Assembly: GCF_001659605.2 (NCBI RefSeq)
Contig: NC_035168.2
Span: 6,256,058 to 6,320,057, forward strand
Direction: 5' to 3'
Length of the DNA: 64,000 nt
Origin: Manihot esculenta
Lineage: Eukaryota; Streptophyta; Magnoliopsida; Malpighiales; Euphorbiaceae
Shown here: one piece after another, positions 12,491 to 25,500 of the stretch
Layout of the letters: each line of letters opens with the position of its first letter
Numbering within the stretch: the first letter of the stretch is position 1
Made by a program: the position numbers and the translations under genes
The notes under the pieces: model-generated
Told to the model about the DNA's origin: nothing
Database searches by the model: none
Seen by the model: the letters and a program-made list of their open reading frames with translations, nothing else

Positions 12491-12868
12491 CCTTTTTTTA
12501 AATACCTCGGCCGCCCAGAATAGCCACCCATATTGCCTTCTCTCTCTCTCTCTCTCTCTTTCTAAATATTTAACAGTAAAACCACACCTCTCCATCGAGA
12601 GAAAAGAATCTCTATTGAGCACAGTAAAACACTACCCATCATCATCCTCCTCCTCTTCTTCCTCCTTATCAGCAAAAACACAAAATCAAGAAGTGTGAGA
12701 AAAGAAAAAAAAAAAAAAAAAGGAAAAAAAGAATATTTTTTTCCCTCTCTCCTGGCTTCTTGAATCCTTCCAATCTGCAATTCTCTTTGTTTCTTGTTTC
12801 TCATATAGCAGCAACCCTAATAAAGAAAGAAAATAAAACCAGAGCAGAATAGATTTTTTATTTGAACC
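12491..12868 (+). promoter_or_regulatory. Proximal promoter and 5' leader of the BOP-type gene
   Basis: A TTTAAATA string at about 12,497-12,504 could serve as the TATA element. It is followed by a CT-repeat tract (12,539-12,559) and a long pyrimidine- and A-rich leader. I find no ATG between the CT tract and the start codon at 12,869, so the leader appears free of upstream open frames. CT-rich leaders near transcription starts are common in plant genes. The exact transcription start is not visible. Confidence 0.4.
12539..12559. repeat. (TC)n microsatellite in the 5' leader
   Basis: Uninterrupted alternating CT run directly downstream of the presumed TATA region of the BOP-type gene. Confidence 0.85.
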
Positions 12869-15138
12869 ATGACCCTTGATGACTCTTTAAGATCTCTGTC
12901 TCTAGATTACCTCAATCTGCTCATCAATGGCCAAGCCTTCTCTGATGTAACTTTCAGCGTAGAGGGTCGCTTAGTTCATGCTCACAGATGTATTTTAGCA
13001 GCAAGAAGCCTCTTCTTTAGGAAATTCTTTTGTGGACCCGACCCACCATCGGGGCTAGACTCATCCGGATCAAGGATAAACCCGGTGGGATCACCGGGTT
13101 CGAGGCCAAGTGTTATACCAGTGAACTCAGTGGGATATGAGGTGTTCTTGCTGCTGTTACAGTTCTTGTATAGTGGCCAAGTCTCTATTGTGCCTCAAAA
13201 GCATGAGCCAAGGCCTAATTGTGGTGAAAGAGGGTGTTGGCACACGCATTGCACCTCAGCCGTTGATCTTGCCCTTGACACTCTTGCTGCCGCTAGATAC
13301 TTTGGAGTTGAACAGCTTGCATTACTCACTCAGGTATCTCACTTCTCTTCTTCTTAATCATCATTTCCATTCTCCTTCTTTTTGTTTTGCTTCTCTCTCT
13401 CACTCAGCAAGCAGCCTTGATTAGTGCGTGGTGTAGTCTTATTGTTTTGTGGGTATGGAGTAGTGATCAATACTGGGTTTTTGTTTTTGGGAAGTGGGAA
13501 GGGATTTTTTGAAGTGGGTTTTAATAAATTCTTTATTTTTCTTTGTTGTATTTGGGGAATTTTATTACCTCATGGTGGAGTCAAGTGGAGTGGCAAGGTG
13601 GTGAGCAGTTGGGTCATCTCCCACCTCTCTCTCTCTCTGGCATATTCTGCATATCTTTTTGTTCAATTAGTTCTTGAACTTTCTTGTTCATTTGAGCTCA
13701 TAAGTAACTATCTCTCCTCTAGTACTAATCTGAAACTTTTGTTTTGTACTAGTTAATTTTTCCAATTATTGTTTTTCAATTATCCAAAACACTGTATCCT
13801 TCTTCTTCACTTCTGTCCCTTCTGTTCTTGATTGAGATTTGAAAAAGGTTTGTGTTTTCATGTATTAAGAGTTTTAAACATCTTGATTTCATGTATTTCT
13901 TCAGTTGGGATTTTCAATCTTAACATTTGCATAGGCAAGACTTTCTACATTTAGCTCTTGATCTCCAGTCTTATCTTCCACAGTATGCTTACTAAATCTA
14001 TCCCAAATGTAAAAACTTTCCTCATTTGGGCTTATAATCGTAAAGAATTATGGACCAATAATTAGGCTGAATTTTTTCCCATTAATGAAATGAATATGCA
14101 AGCTTATCATCTGCAACTAATTCATTTGAATTTTTTGTTTTTTCTGTACGACAGAAGCAATTGGCAACCATGGTAGAGAAGTCTTCAATTGAAGACGTCA
14201 TGAAAGTACTAATTGCTTCAAGAAAGCAAGACATGCACCAACTTTGGACTACTTGCTCTCATCTAGTGGCCAAATCAGGCCTGCCTCCTGAAGTTCTAGC
14301 TAAACACCTTCCGATTGATGTTGTGGCCAAAATTGAAGAGCTACGTCTCAAATCTTCCCTTGCTCGCAGATCACTAATGCCTCATCATCATCACCACCAC
14401 CACCACCACCACGATCTTACTGCAGCAGCTGATCTTGAGGACCAAAAGATTCGAAGAATGAGAAGGGCGTTAGACTCTTCTGATGTTGAACTAGTGAAGC
14501 TTATGGTTATGGGTGAGGGCCTAAATCTTGATGAAGCATTGGCTTTACATTATGCAGTTGAGAATTGTAGCCGAGAAGTGGTTAAGGCCTTGCTTGAACT
14601 AGGTGCAGCCGATGTCAACTATCCGGCCGGGCCTGCAGGGAAAACCCCACTTCACATTGCAGCAGAAATGGTGTCGCCGGACATGGTTGCCGTTCTTCTA
14701 GACCACCATGCTGATCCTAATGTAAGAACCGTTGATGGTGTGACTCCACTCGACATTCTTCGAACCCTAACCTCTGATTTCTTGTTTAAGGGGGCAGTCC
14801 CGGGGTTAGCTCACATTGAGCCCAACAAGCTTAGGCTGTGTCTTGAGCTTGTCCAATCTGCAGCTTTGGTTATTTCACGTGAAGAAGGAAGTGTTAATGC
14901 ACCTACTTCAACTCCAATTTATCCACCCATGAGCGAAGAACATAACAGCAGCAGCAACAGTAGCAATCTTGCTAACCTGAATCTTGGTTCAAGATTGGTT
15001 TACCTAAATCTTGGAGCTACTGGTTCAGGCCAAATGGGACCAAGAATGGAAGGAGATGATGATAATAGCCATAACAGCCACAGAGATGCCATGAGTCGGC
15101 ACGATCCAACAATGTACCACCACTGTCGGGAGTTCTAG
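12869..15138 (+). CDS. BOP: BLADE-ON-PETIOLE / NPR5-like BTB-ankyrin coactivator (two exons)
   Basis: Exons 12,869-13,333 and 14,155-15,138 join in frame (155 + 327 codons, 482 aa), close to the roughly 490 aa of Arabidopsis BOP1/BOP2. Residues about 1-110 hold the BTB/POZ domain (INGQAFSDVTFSVEG; VHAHRCILAARSLFF; SVGYEVFLLLLQFLYSG). A C2HC zinc finger of the NPR family follows (C118, C123, H125, H127 or C128; CGERGCWHTHC). Ankyrin repeats run from about 258 to 350 (LHYAVENCSREVVKALLELG; GKTPLHIAAEMV). A conserved C-terminal LVYLNLGA motif lies near 436. BOP proteins are nuclear and cytoplasmic adaptors that bind TGA-type bZIP factors and act in leaf base and petiole patterning, organ boundaries, floral symmetry and abscission; as BTB proteins they also work with CUL3 ubiquitin ligases. 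An uninterrupted run of ten histidines (232-241) lies in the linker before the ankyrin repeats; shorter His runs are normal in this family. No defects were seen, and the gene stands alone. Confidence 0.95.
13334..14154 (+). other. Intron of the BOP-type gene
   Basis: 821 bp, bounded by CAG|GTATCT and the acceptor TACGACAG|AAG after a T-rich tract. It is a phase-0 intron (…LLTQ|KQLA…), at the single conserved intron position of the BOP genes. Open frames inside it are chance. Confidence 0.93.
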
Positions 15139-15660
15139 CTCAACTCTCCACAACATATATATAAGAAAATATATAAATCTTCTATGTATAATATATATAT
15201 GTCGATGAAGGAGGAGGACAAAAGCCAAGTAAAAAAACTTCATGAAAGCTCAAGGAGAAGGAGGTTATTATTATCATTATTAACATTGGATTATATATAT
15301 CCCTTTCTTGTCAGTTCTTTCTTTCACTTGCTTTCTTTTCTTTTCTTTTCCTTTAGCTGTTTTCTCTTTTTTATTCTTTTTTTCCCCTCTCTTTCTCTCT
15401 GTTGGTTGTGGGTATGTTTTGATTTTTGTAGGCTTTCAATGATCATTATCATACGAAGAAGTGCATTCAATGGAGATGGGATATATCTTTTCTCATCTGA
15501 TGAGACAAGGAGAATCTGAGCTTTTGAACTCTCTCTCTCTCTCTTGAGATGGGTGGTGATATGATCTAAGAGGAGGAGATAGAAGAAGCAAAGAGAGAGA
15601 GTGTGAAAGAGAGACACAGGTCAATCTTTTCAAACTCGGCCTGTCAACTCCTTTGTATTT
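15139..15660 (+). other. Probable 3' untranslated region of the BOP-type gene
   Basis: AT- and CT-rich sequence with TA and GA repeats follows the TAG stop. No perfect AATAAA signal is obvious. TTTATTGATAAATC near 15,658 is a plausible near-upstream element, but the polyadenylation site cannot be fixed from sequence. Confidence 0.35.
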
Positions 15661-18449
15661 ATTGATAAATCTAATATCATCACCTATTTATTGCTCCCTT
15701 TTATTTTCTTGTCCCCTCCACCCACCTATTCCCTTATACACATACATGCATATTCTTGCATATATAATTTTTATATATTCTTTAATTTCATGTTAATCAT
15801 ACATCTATAATTAAATTACTCTTTCGATTTTTATTAATAGGGTTCTGGTTTTCATTAATGATCTGAATTTTGACATAGAAAAATTTTATAATATAGCCGT
15901 TATTACTAGTTAACATGTAATGTTGTATATATAACGACGGTATGAAATAGCGGTGGCTGAGGTTGGGTTTCTTGGTTCAGTGTATGGCTTTGTTTGGACA
16001 GGAGGTACTGCATATTCTATTGATGGATATGAGCTGTCTCTTCCAATCTCCCATTTTTCTTCTCTCATTCATGAGCTTATGGTGAAGCTTGATTGGATGT
16101 GGTTTTTGGGTTTTAATTATTTTTGAGGAAGAATCATTATCATCATCATGATGTGTAGGTTTGGACAATTTTGATTGGTTGTCTTGCATGGATGCTACAT
16201 GAGTGTGACTTCACACGACAGCTTAATATATTGGTATTATCTATCTAAACGTGGGTTCTCCTCTATGTGAAAAATCCTCCTTTTTTGTCTCCCTCTGATC
16301 TCTTGCCTTATTTGGTCTCTTATAAATCCAAAGAGACAGACTCCATACCCTAAAACCTAGGCCTCCTTTTCATATTCTTACTTTCTTTTTCTAAAACCCA
16401 TTGGTGGATTTCTTGCTCCATCCCTTTTTTTTTTTCTTTTTTATTATTTTTTTTTATTCCCCAACTTCTTTATGTCTCTTTGATAATGCAGCATTCATAA
16501 GTTCTTTCTCTTTCGCTTTCCTTTACTAGCCTCATTCTGAGTTGTATTAGAGATTATTGTTGTGATCTTCCTCACAACAATAACATGAAATATTAAGCAA
16601 AATATATATTTGTATCTCTAAATTTTATCAGAAAATCTCGTAACATAATAAATTTTAAAAATGCTCTATTACACTTTTGAAATATTTAAAAGTGAAAATA
16701 AGATATTATATATATTTATTATTATTAGATTATTTACTGAAATTATATGTAATAATTTTCAATTTTATAGATATATGTGAACGTATTTATAATCTATATA
16801 ATCTTGTATAAAGATTACAAAATAATTTTAAATTATTCAAATATTTTCTTGATAAAATTCAAAGTTGTAAATATGTATTTAGCTTAAAATATTAATTCCA
16901 CTCTATGTGCAGCTGCTACATTATCATCAAGTCAAATCTGCTCTACCGTAGTGTTAAATCATCACCTTAATTTTTGTGTAGTCTCAAAATCTGAGCTTTT
17001 ATAATTCTTTCAGATTATTGGTTTTTATACCCCAATTGGGTTTAGATTTGTGAATAATTTTTCTTCATTTTTATCTATTTTCTGTTCTATTATAAAAAAG
17101 TTCAATCATGCTTTGCTTTGCCCCCATCCCCCTCTCTCTTTTTCTCCAGAAAGATAAGCAGATTATGCTTTTAAGAAAAAGTGTTTGAATTTTAGCAATA
17201 TTAATGGAAACTCAGCTTAATTAATCATACTAAATATTTTTTTTTCTTTTTCCTTCTGTAAGGTAAAGATTACATGAATACAACTCTAAATACATAATAG
17301 GGTTTTTATTAATATTGCATGTATGAATGTGTTGATGATGTGTCATCTAATTTTACAGTGTGATTAAATGAGATTTCATTATTGACACGAATTTAGGGTT
17401 TGATGATTACGTATATGAATTGAACTATTCGATCCGTTTTTTCTGATTTTTATATAAATATTTTTTTTTATTTTGGAATGTGGGAGATGAATGTAGCACA
17501 TAGATAGCATTGTTGTTGATGAATTAATGTTGAAGATATTGAAATTTTGAATAATATGAAGTGATGATTGGAGTAGAATGGCATATATCCATTGAATTAA
17601 TTTGTTGGAATGCATGGTTGCATGTTTGTGAGAAAGGGAGACTACGTATTTGTGCTTTCCTTTCCATAGCTATATTACACCATTTTATCTCGTTGCCCAA
17701 GCAGATTTTTTTAAAAAAAATAAAATCTAAAAATTATATATATTTTCATATTAAAATAAAATAAACTTGTTACTTATCTTGAAATTTGCTCGATTTTGTA
17801 TCATGTCAAATTAATCATTCAATTCAAGTTACATCCAAGATCTGGTTAATATTATGAGATATTACGGCTCAATTTGAGCCGAATACTCAAGTAACATTGA
17901 AAATGTTTTATATCGGCGGAGTATTCACATGTCCTACAAAACATGTAACAACCCTACATTTTTCTAAAAATTTATTTATTTTCAGATTTAGTAAATAAAA
18001 AAAAATAAAACTTTTACTTTATCATCCAAACATTTAAACTTACTAATTTATCCTTAGTAATTTCATTTCATTTCATTACAACAATTATATGATTTGATAT
18101 TTTGAGGCAGAAAAAGGTGAATTAAATGCTAAACTGAATTAAAATTGGACATGACATTGTACTTGAATTGTTTGGAATAATTATTACATTGGATGCTTAT
18201 TTTTCACAAACCTTTGATTTCTCCAACTGCTCCTGAATGTGTAGCAATATCTTGTCAATAACTCCATGCCAATGTCTGTACTTTTAATTTTATTCACAGC
18301 TTGCTTATGTCTCCCTTTGCTTCCAAAGCCCCAATCATGATTTTATAACCTCTTTATGTGACAAATACTTTTAATCTTTATCCACAGCTAACCCAAGTTT
18401 TATTAATTTCTCATAGTGCCTATTTTGGCATTATAATTTGAGCTTTACA

Positions 18450-18452
<3 letters not shown>
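15661..18452. other. Low-copy intergenic DNA downstream of the BOP-type gene
   Basis: No coding frame of substance. The segment 15,900-16,400 is less AT-rich than its surroundings and does not look like a transposon, so it could hold conserved non-coding sequence. Nothing specific is visible. Confidence 0.45.

Positions 18453-18484
<32 letters not shown>
18453..18484. repeat. (TA)n microsatellite
   Basis: About 15 TA units, then TAGATATA variants, ending about 30 bp before the GC-rich island at 18,516. Confidence 0.9.
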
Positions 18485-18486
<2 letters not shown>

Positions 18487-18515
18487 TATATAGATATAGT
18501 ATGTTTATTTCATGG

Positions 18516-18905
18516 TGATAACTGCCGGCCCTCACACCTCCCCTAGGCCGAGTTAGGGCTCACAAGAGTAAATTAGGCTCAGATCTCGAAATGATCTCGG
18601 GCAGGCTTACTCGGCAGTTTTGGCTCGGGCCCCAGAATGCATGGCAGGTCGGGTCGTACATGAGTCCAAGCCCAGGAAAGAGAAAACCAGCCCAATGATG
18701 AAATGGGATGAGAAGTAAACCGGCCCAGTTCTCCCGCAGCTCTTTCTGCATGCGTGCTGAGGAGCATTAAATAGCCGCCTGACATAAATAGGGAGACTGA
18801 CACTACTGTACGTACGGTCTTGTCTGATAGAGATGGGTGTCACTGTAGTTGAGAGGCCGTTAAGCATCAAGGAGAGGAAGATCCTTCTCAAGAATAAAGC
18901 TTTAC
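18516..18905 (+). repeat. GC-rich island repeat, copy 2 (possible TRIM or solo LTR)
   Basis: A GC-rich block starts TGATAACTGCCGG and runs to about CTCAAGAATAAAG near 18,900, amid AT-rich DNA. Its end region (about 18,805-18,860: TGTACGTACGG…AGAGATGGGTG…AGGCCGTTAAG) matches the minus-strand island at 22,457-22,075, which places both in one family. The minus-strand open frames here (63-94 aa) overlap each other in different frames and look like by-products of high GC. A start with TG fits an LTR, but no duplicated target or paired LTR was found. Confidence 0.5.
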
Positions 18906-18970
18906 CAACACGAACTAAAAATCATATTCTTTGAATTTTAGAACATCACAAGTGATTTAAAAATAAATGA

Positions 18971-18973
<3 letters not shown>

Positions 18974-19007
<34 letters not shown>
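18974..19007. repeat. (TA)n microsatellite
   Basis: About 16 TA units just beyond the right edge of the GC-rich island. Confidence 0.9.
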
Positions 19008-19010
<3 letters not shown>

Positions 19011-22000
19011 CTTTAAATTAAAAATGATTTTCTCATTTTCTTTAAAAATATTCATTTTTTATTTGAAAAATATTTTTTATTTATTAATTTTTCTCAATAT
19101 TTTAAAAGTAAGAAAATGTAAAAAATATTTTTTAAAAAATAAATAAAGACTTAATTTAAAATATTTTTCTCATCAATAAATTCACCAATAATATCAGATA
19201 GCCACATAAGCATTAACTGTTTAGTGAATTATCCAAAACCTACATTTAGCTCACATATTTATTCCTTTTAACTAAAATGAGTTAAATATGAATTCGGATC
19301 ATATAGCTTTGAAATGGGTTTTAGAGTCGGTTCATGAGCCAAGTTGTACATAAGCTTTTATGAATTTAATTAATCTAAGTTTAAATTTACGATAGTCGAA
19401 GTCAATTTAAAATTTATTTTATTTTCTTAATTAATAAAAACTTGTAGATAAATTGAGTATCAATTCTAACCTAATTCTTTTTAATTTAAATGACTAGAAA
19501 TAGAAAAATAGTTTGATATGAAAATGGCTGTGTCTTAAATAAGCTAATAAAAATAAATTTTAAAATAATAATAAACAATGCAATTGAAATTTGAGAAACA
19601 AATAAATAATTAAATATTTCGGCTCAAGGTAATCAAATTGAAATATTTTGCAATTAATCATTGTTAAAAAAAGAAATTCATGTTATTCTCTATTGTTTGG
19701 TTATAGTGGTCAAACACGCGAATTTCATCAATTCTTTCTTATAAATAAATTAATCCGCTTCGCGTTTAAATTAATTCTTAATTAAATAATAATCCCAACA
19801 CGCATAGATTTAATTAGTCTAAAAAAGAAAAATCCAAACTTATCAATAAAAATACGTAATTTATTTAAATCAAATCTATCAATTTTTTAACATAAACTAA
19901 TTAAGACTATATATTATTTTTCAAAAAATTCAATAGATTTCTTAAATTTTCAAGAAAACAACAATGGAGGTGGTGTTTTTTGAAATCAGAAATTGACAAA
20001 AAATAGAAATAAGATGAAGAGAATTGGAGTGCATAACCTCACAGCTTGAATAAATCTCAATTTAATTTAACTTTCAACTGAAAATAATGGTTTAAGAAAA
20101 AAAGAAGATGGTTGGGAGCAGCAAAAGAGGTAAGGAGGGAGCCAGGTAGAATATAATCCTTGGGTCTAATGTTAGGAGTCTTTATATATGCACAAAAACA
20201 TAAAATTTAATAGTTTAAAATAAAATCTACTACTACTATCTTATCTCTATCCTAATATGATAGAATTTGATTCAACTTTATTTTACTTGAAATTGATCTT
20301 ATCCTTGCTTAAATAAACTGATCTTATCCTTGCTCAAGTGTCAAAATCTACCTTATCTCCCCATCGCTTTGGGCTATAGGTTTGGTCAAGATTGTAATCG
20401 TTCAGTATAAAAATCCTTTAGTTCAGTTTTTTTTCGTTCTTTTTCTCAACTTGCTCATAAATTTGTTCAAAATTAAATTCAAATTAAAATTAAATATTTA
20501 TATCAAAATTATAACAAAATCATGAAATTAAATGAGAAAAAAAATATGAGTTTTGCAACTCATCATAAATCCATTTAGTTGATTTGAGTAGGAGTGAACA
20601 TTTGGTCGGTTCGATTTAAAATTGAATGAAATTTAAAAGGTAAAAGCTAAAATTTTATTATTTGTAAAAGCTGAATTTGAGCAAAAGTGGATTTGAATAG
20701 AATCTTAATCTGATTTGGATTAGTTTGATGGGTTGAATATTTTTTTATTTTTTACCCCTTATTTTTAATATTTTAAAATTTAATTAAAATATTATAATTA
20801 TAATTATAATATAATCTCTTAACATTATTAAAAATAATATATTATTATATTCGATTTGATTTTATTGATTTTTTTAAATAATTCATAGATTTGAGTCCAA
20901 CTTTAAAATTAATTATATATCTAATGCAAGAAGTATGCATCTAATAAACTTAAAATTAATTTGAAAATTATATTAATTTCCATAAAATTTAATTCAAAGT
21001 TGTCATATGGCATCGTAAATTTATAAAAGAAAAATGATCAAAAACTGTTATGAGGTTTGTTACATTAAGTGGAAGTCTATACTTTTTTTATTAAAATAAA
21101 ATTTTATAATTTAATTTATAATAAAAAGACTTTTCTGATTTTATATCATTAGTAAAATAATTTTTTTAATACGGATAAATATTATTAATAAATTACAATT
21201 TAATTTTTAATATCGAGTAAAATGTACAAATTAGTATTTATATTTTTAAATTTAGTACTTAAAATTTTATTTAATTATTAAAATAGTCTCTAATTAATTT
21301 AAAATTTATTTTTTTAATTAAAATTAATTTTATATTTTTACAAATTATTTTTTAAATATTATAAGTAATAATGAGTTCTTATATCTACAAATTAATCTTT
21401 CTATTTTTAAAATTTAAATAATTTATATTCGAATAAATAAATAAAAATAAAATAAAAAATTTATTATTTTTTTCCCTAATTAAATTTTAAAAAAACATTG
21501 ATAAAGTAAAGGGTTATTTGGGCTTGAATATGAATGCATGTTAAAGTTCTTGATTTTAATTTTAAGTTGATTATATTATTTACCAAATATAAGATAAAAT
21601 TTATTAAATAAATGAAAAATTAGTTTGTAAAAAATATATAAATACTTATTTTTAGTATTTATAATATTTAAAGTTAATTTATAAAAATATAAGAGTTAAT
21701 TAGAAGTATAAAGACTATTTCATTAATAAAATAAAATGTTATAACTACATTTAAAAATATAGAAATTAAATTATATTTTTGTTAAACTGTAATGATTAAA
21801 ATGTAATTTAACAAAATTAAAAAAAATTATAAATACATGTCAGCATTGATAAATAATATTAAAAAAAATCTTACTAAACTAATAGCTTGAAATCACGATA
21901 TTTTTTTATTATAAATTAAATCATAAAGCCTATTTATAAGTTGTCAAACCTATCATATGCAATTTGATATGATCAATCAAGTGAAAATTAATTATATTTT

Positions 22001-22074
22001 CTTGTCATTATCTGAAATTCAGCAAAAAATAGAGTTTAAAATAATTGAGTAAGTTTGGTCTGAAGGGAGGGTGC
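19008..22074. other. AT-rich intergenic DNA
   Basis: No supported gene or RNA. Near 20,590-20,770 a stretch beginning GGAGTGAACATTTGGTCGG resembles the edge of hAT-like plant MITEs, but the other end was not found. Confidence 0.45.
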
Positions 22075-22457
22075 TCCTCTCCTTTTATTTTTTTTTTCTT
22101 TTATCTGTTAGTAACGTTCAACGGCCATGCTGCTATTGGGCCACCTGTCTCTGTCATACGGATACGTATGTACAAAAGCGTAAGATGTCTATTCCATACT
22201 GAATGACCATTTAATTCTCCCTGGCACGCGTGTAAACAAATATGTTGCGTGAGTGGGTCGGTTATCCCTTCTCATGCTAGGCCTCATGACCGAGCTGGGG
22301 TGAAGAGACTGAGACTCAAGGGAGACCTGATTTCGAAACCTGATTTCAAAGCCAAATGGTTTGGACCGGCCCATTTAAGAGGTTTTATGAATCTTGAATT
22401 AGAGTCGTCATCATGGGCCCGACCTCGTAATGGGATAGTGAAACCCAGCGGTCATCA
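22075..22457 (-). repeat. GC-rich island repeat, copy 3
   Basis: Read on the minus strand it starts TGATGACCGCTGG (22,457 to 22,445) and ends in a GGCCGTTGAACGTTA segment near 22,110. It parallels the plus-strand copy at 18,516-18,905, and the two copies face each other. A (TA)n tract lies 40 bp outside its start, as for the other copy. Confidence 0.5.
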
Positions 22458-22497
22458 TCTTGTATTCTTCGGAGAATATAATTAAAGCATATAGTCT

Positions 22498-22520
22498 ATA
22501 TATATATATATATATATATA
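22498..22520. repeat. (TA)n microsatellite
   Basis: About 11 TA units outside the third GC-rich island. Confidence 0.9.
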
Positions 22521-25500
22521 ATGGATCCACCTTTAAAATTAAAGAAAAATATTTAAAAAATACCTTTTAATTTTATTAATTTTTTACTTCGAGAAATAGT
22601 GATTTATTTTAAGGTTTGTAGTTTAATTTTACATCATAAAAATATGAATTTCATATTAATTTATGTTTAGAAATTATTTTATTTGTAAATAATACGATAT
22701 TATAAAATATTATTTTAATATAAAATTAAATTATATATTTTAAAGTAAATGATATATTTTGAAATAAAAAATTAATGAAATTACATAATATTTTATATAT
22801 ATATATTTTTAAATTATATCCTCATATTCTTTAAGTAAAGTGTATGGATTGAATCTAAAGCTTATTTTTGGAGGTTATCGCTACTATAACATAGCAATCT
22901 AATTAGAGTATTAAAAATCTTATAATATAAAATAAAATTTTAATTAACTTCATTAATCCATGACTATCCTTTAATAATTAACTTTTTTTTCAAAAGGCAA
23001 TTCAATTTTATCTTCATGGACTGATTGATTGATGTTGATTGAAGTTTCTGTACACGTGAAATTCAATTGTATACGTACTAGTCCTTTACCAAATTATTTT
23101 TCTTTTCTTTTTTTTTTTCTATTATAATAAACCAAATCATAACTTCCTCTCTCTGGAAAATGGGAGAATTTTTCTTTAATGACATCATAATGAAAATTAG
23201 TAGTTGATATTCTGTCAAATAGTGATGAACCTAAACAATTTTTTTAGCAAGTAATTGTTAATTTAATTAATAAAATAAATAATTTAATTAATTAATTGAA
23301 TTAATAAATTTAATTTGTAATTTAATTACAAAGTCTTAAGATAACTTAAAATAAAATTTAATTAAGTGAGTAAACTAATTGATAAAGAAATTAAATAAGA
23401 GTTAATTAATTAAGTCTATTTATCAATCAATTGTGATTAATTAAATTAAGTGAAGATTAATGGAGAAAAATATTCTCTCTAGTGGTGAGATATAAGTGTT
23501 TCCTAAGATCAATGAGATTAAGCTAAATTCTCCTCTAATAGTTATTGGAGAATTTCTATACAAAAATGCTTTAAGAAAAATTTAATGGATCTAATCCTTA
23601 TGCTGTTAGTCATCTTCTTCTTGTGGAGAATCCCTTTTCTCTCAACTCAAGCTTTCTCCGTCTAGTATTCTTAAATCTCAAAAGATTTGATTCGATTTTT
23701 TATTAAAATCAATTTGATTCGATTTTTTTACCAAAATTGATTTAATTTAATTTTCATAAATACTAAAATTTTAATTTTCAATTTATTCGATTTTGTTTGA
23801 TGGAAAGTGATATCATATCACTAATTCTTTTTTTTTTTTCATTCTTTTAAAGTTATTTTATTTTATTTTTTCTGTTGTATGCATAGCTAAGACGAAAGGG
23901 TAAAAAATGAAGGGTTTGAATGAATTTTGCCTTTTGAACTTTGGTTATTTATACTTTAACCTACTTGACTTATATCACATATTTTAATTTAATTTTTAAA
24001 CTTTTAATATTTATAAATTGGCCTATTAAACTTATATGTTTTGATTATAAGAGTCTGTCATTTAGGAAAGCATATTGTTTCCAACAACCAATCAAGTAGG
24101 CACATCGGGTGATCCTTAAATGCCTCTCGAGAGTAACTTGCTTCAACTTGTTTTATTCACTATTCACTTTATTTTTGTGTCTATCCATTTTTTTCGAGCT
24201 TTTTATGAATTGTTTATTGGAATATGAAGTATTAAAATATTATTATAAATCATATTTGTCTTTAGGTTGATCTCTACATTTTTAACTCTACATGTAAAGC
24301 AAATAAAACATCAAATCATAACTTTTGACGCTCTATTATAGAAGTTATGTGTTAAATAGCTTATGATTAAACTACCACCTCCCCTAAGCCACTCACCTTA
24401 ACTCTAGGAAAATACAATAGAGAGGAAAATACAATAGAGATGTAATGATGCCTCTATTACTATTCCAGGGTTTTGGAATGTAATAAATTATAAAAGAACT
24501 GTAGAGTTTGCAAATTCTTCAAAAGAATTAGTAAATTCATTTTATAATTCATTATGATTTTTTACCATTGACAACCCTATACAATAATTAGAAAAATCCT
24601 TCTTAACTATTTCTAAAATAAACTGTATTAGTTTTAAAAATCCTTCAATTTTTTTTTTCAATAAGATTGATTTTGTCATCTTGTCTATAAACTAAAACTC
24701 ATTAACTGAGGAAAGTACAAGAACCAATAAGAACCAAGTTTCCCTCTTTTCCGAGTAGTTCAATGTCATTCTCTATAATATGATATTATTATTAAAAACT
24801 GAGATCATTCTATATTAGAATTGGTTTTGATGAATGTTAATCTCTATATGACTTGTTGTTGCACTAATCATTATAATATGATCATAAATAATAAATAATA
24901 CTAAAATTTTATTCCATCAAATAAAATACGTATATTATTCATGAATCATATTCATGTCCATATAAATATAATTCGTAGAAGAATTTAATTTATGTTTAAG
25001 TGATCTAATAAATACAAGCTACATATATAAAATTAAACACTTCTTCAACCTTGGTAGTAACTCTTGCTTTTAGCGAATTAACATCCATCTTCATATATGT
25101 CCAAGCTACTCTTTGCATAAGCCGGCATATCAAAACATTTGTGATAGTTAACAAAGAGGCTATCCCTTATCTTTTAGCAATTGAAACAATTTCATTTGCT
25201 TTAGTTGCAAACCTTCATTTTCTTTAATTGGCCTTTGCATTATATGAATATCTTTTAACTATCTTGCAAATGTAAACGTAAAGTTGTTTATGTATAAGTT
25301 TACCATAAACTTTAACATGAACAATTGCTTTTATATCCCATATTTAGCAATATTGGCTTATTCGCAATACAACTCTTGTTTTTAAATCAAGACCTTTGAA
25401 ATATACCATATATTTGTAAACTCCCTATGCAATTCATTTGCATGTTTGGTGAACATGTAACATACCTAATGCAAATTGTTACTATAAAACTTTCTCAAAG

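Noticed and set aside
12474..12804. Leader open frames on both strands of the BOP gene
   Set aside because: Serine-, leucine- or lysine-rich readings of CT and A repeats; the plus-strand one has no ATG start.
13137..13756. Open frames overlapping exon 1 and the intron
   Set aside because: Out of frame with the BTB domain or wholly intronic; low-complexity hydrophobic translations.
14380..14412. His run as an engineered affinity tag
   Set aside because: It is internal, within a natural plant gene, and His runs occur at this place in BOP proteins.
14161..15138. Second exon read as an independent 325-aa ankyrin gene
   Set aside because: It lacks an ATG at its start and splices in frame to the BTB exon at the conserved BOP intron position.
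15184..15617. Frames downstream of the BOP stop codon
   Set aside because: T- and CT-rich 3' untranslated sequence, open on both strands.
18560..18891. Three overlapping minus-strand frames in the GC-rich island
   Set aside because: Different frames over the same DNA, no protein family resemblance, and the DNA is repetitive.
18516..22457. A single DNA transposon with long inverted ends
   Set aside because: No matching target duplication flanks the pair and no transposase lies between them; kept only as a question in the findings.
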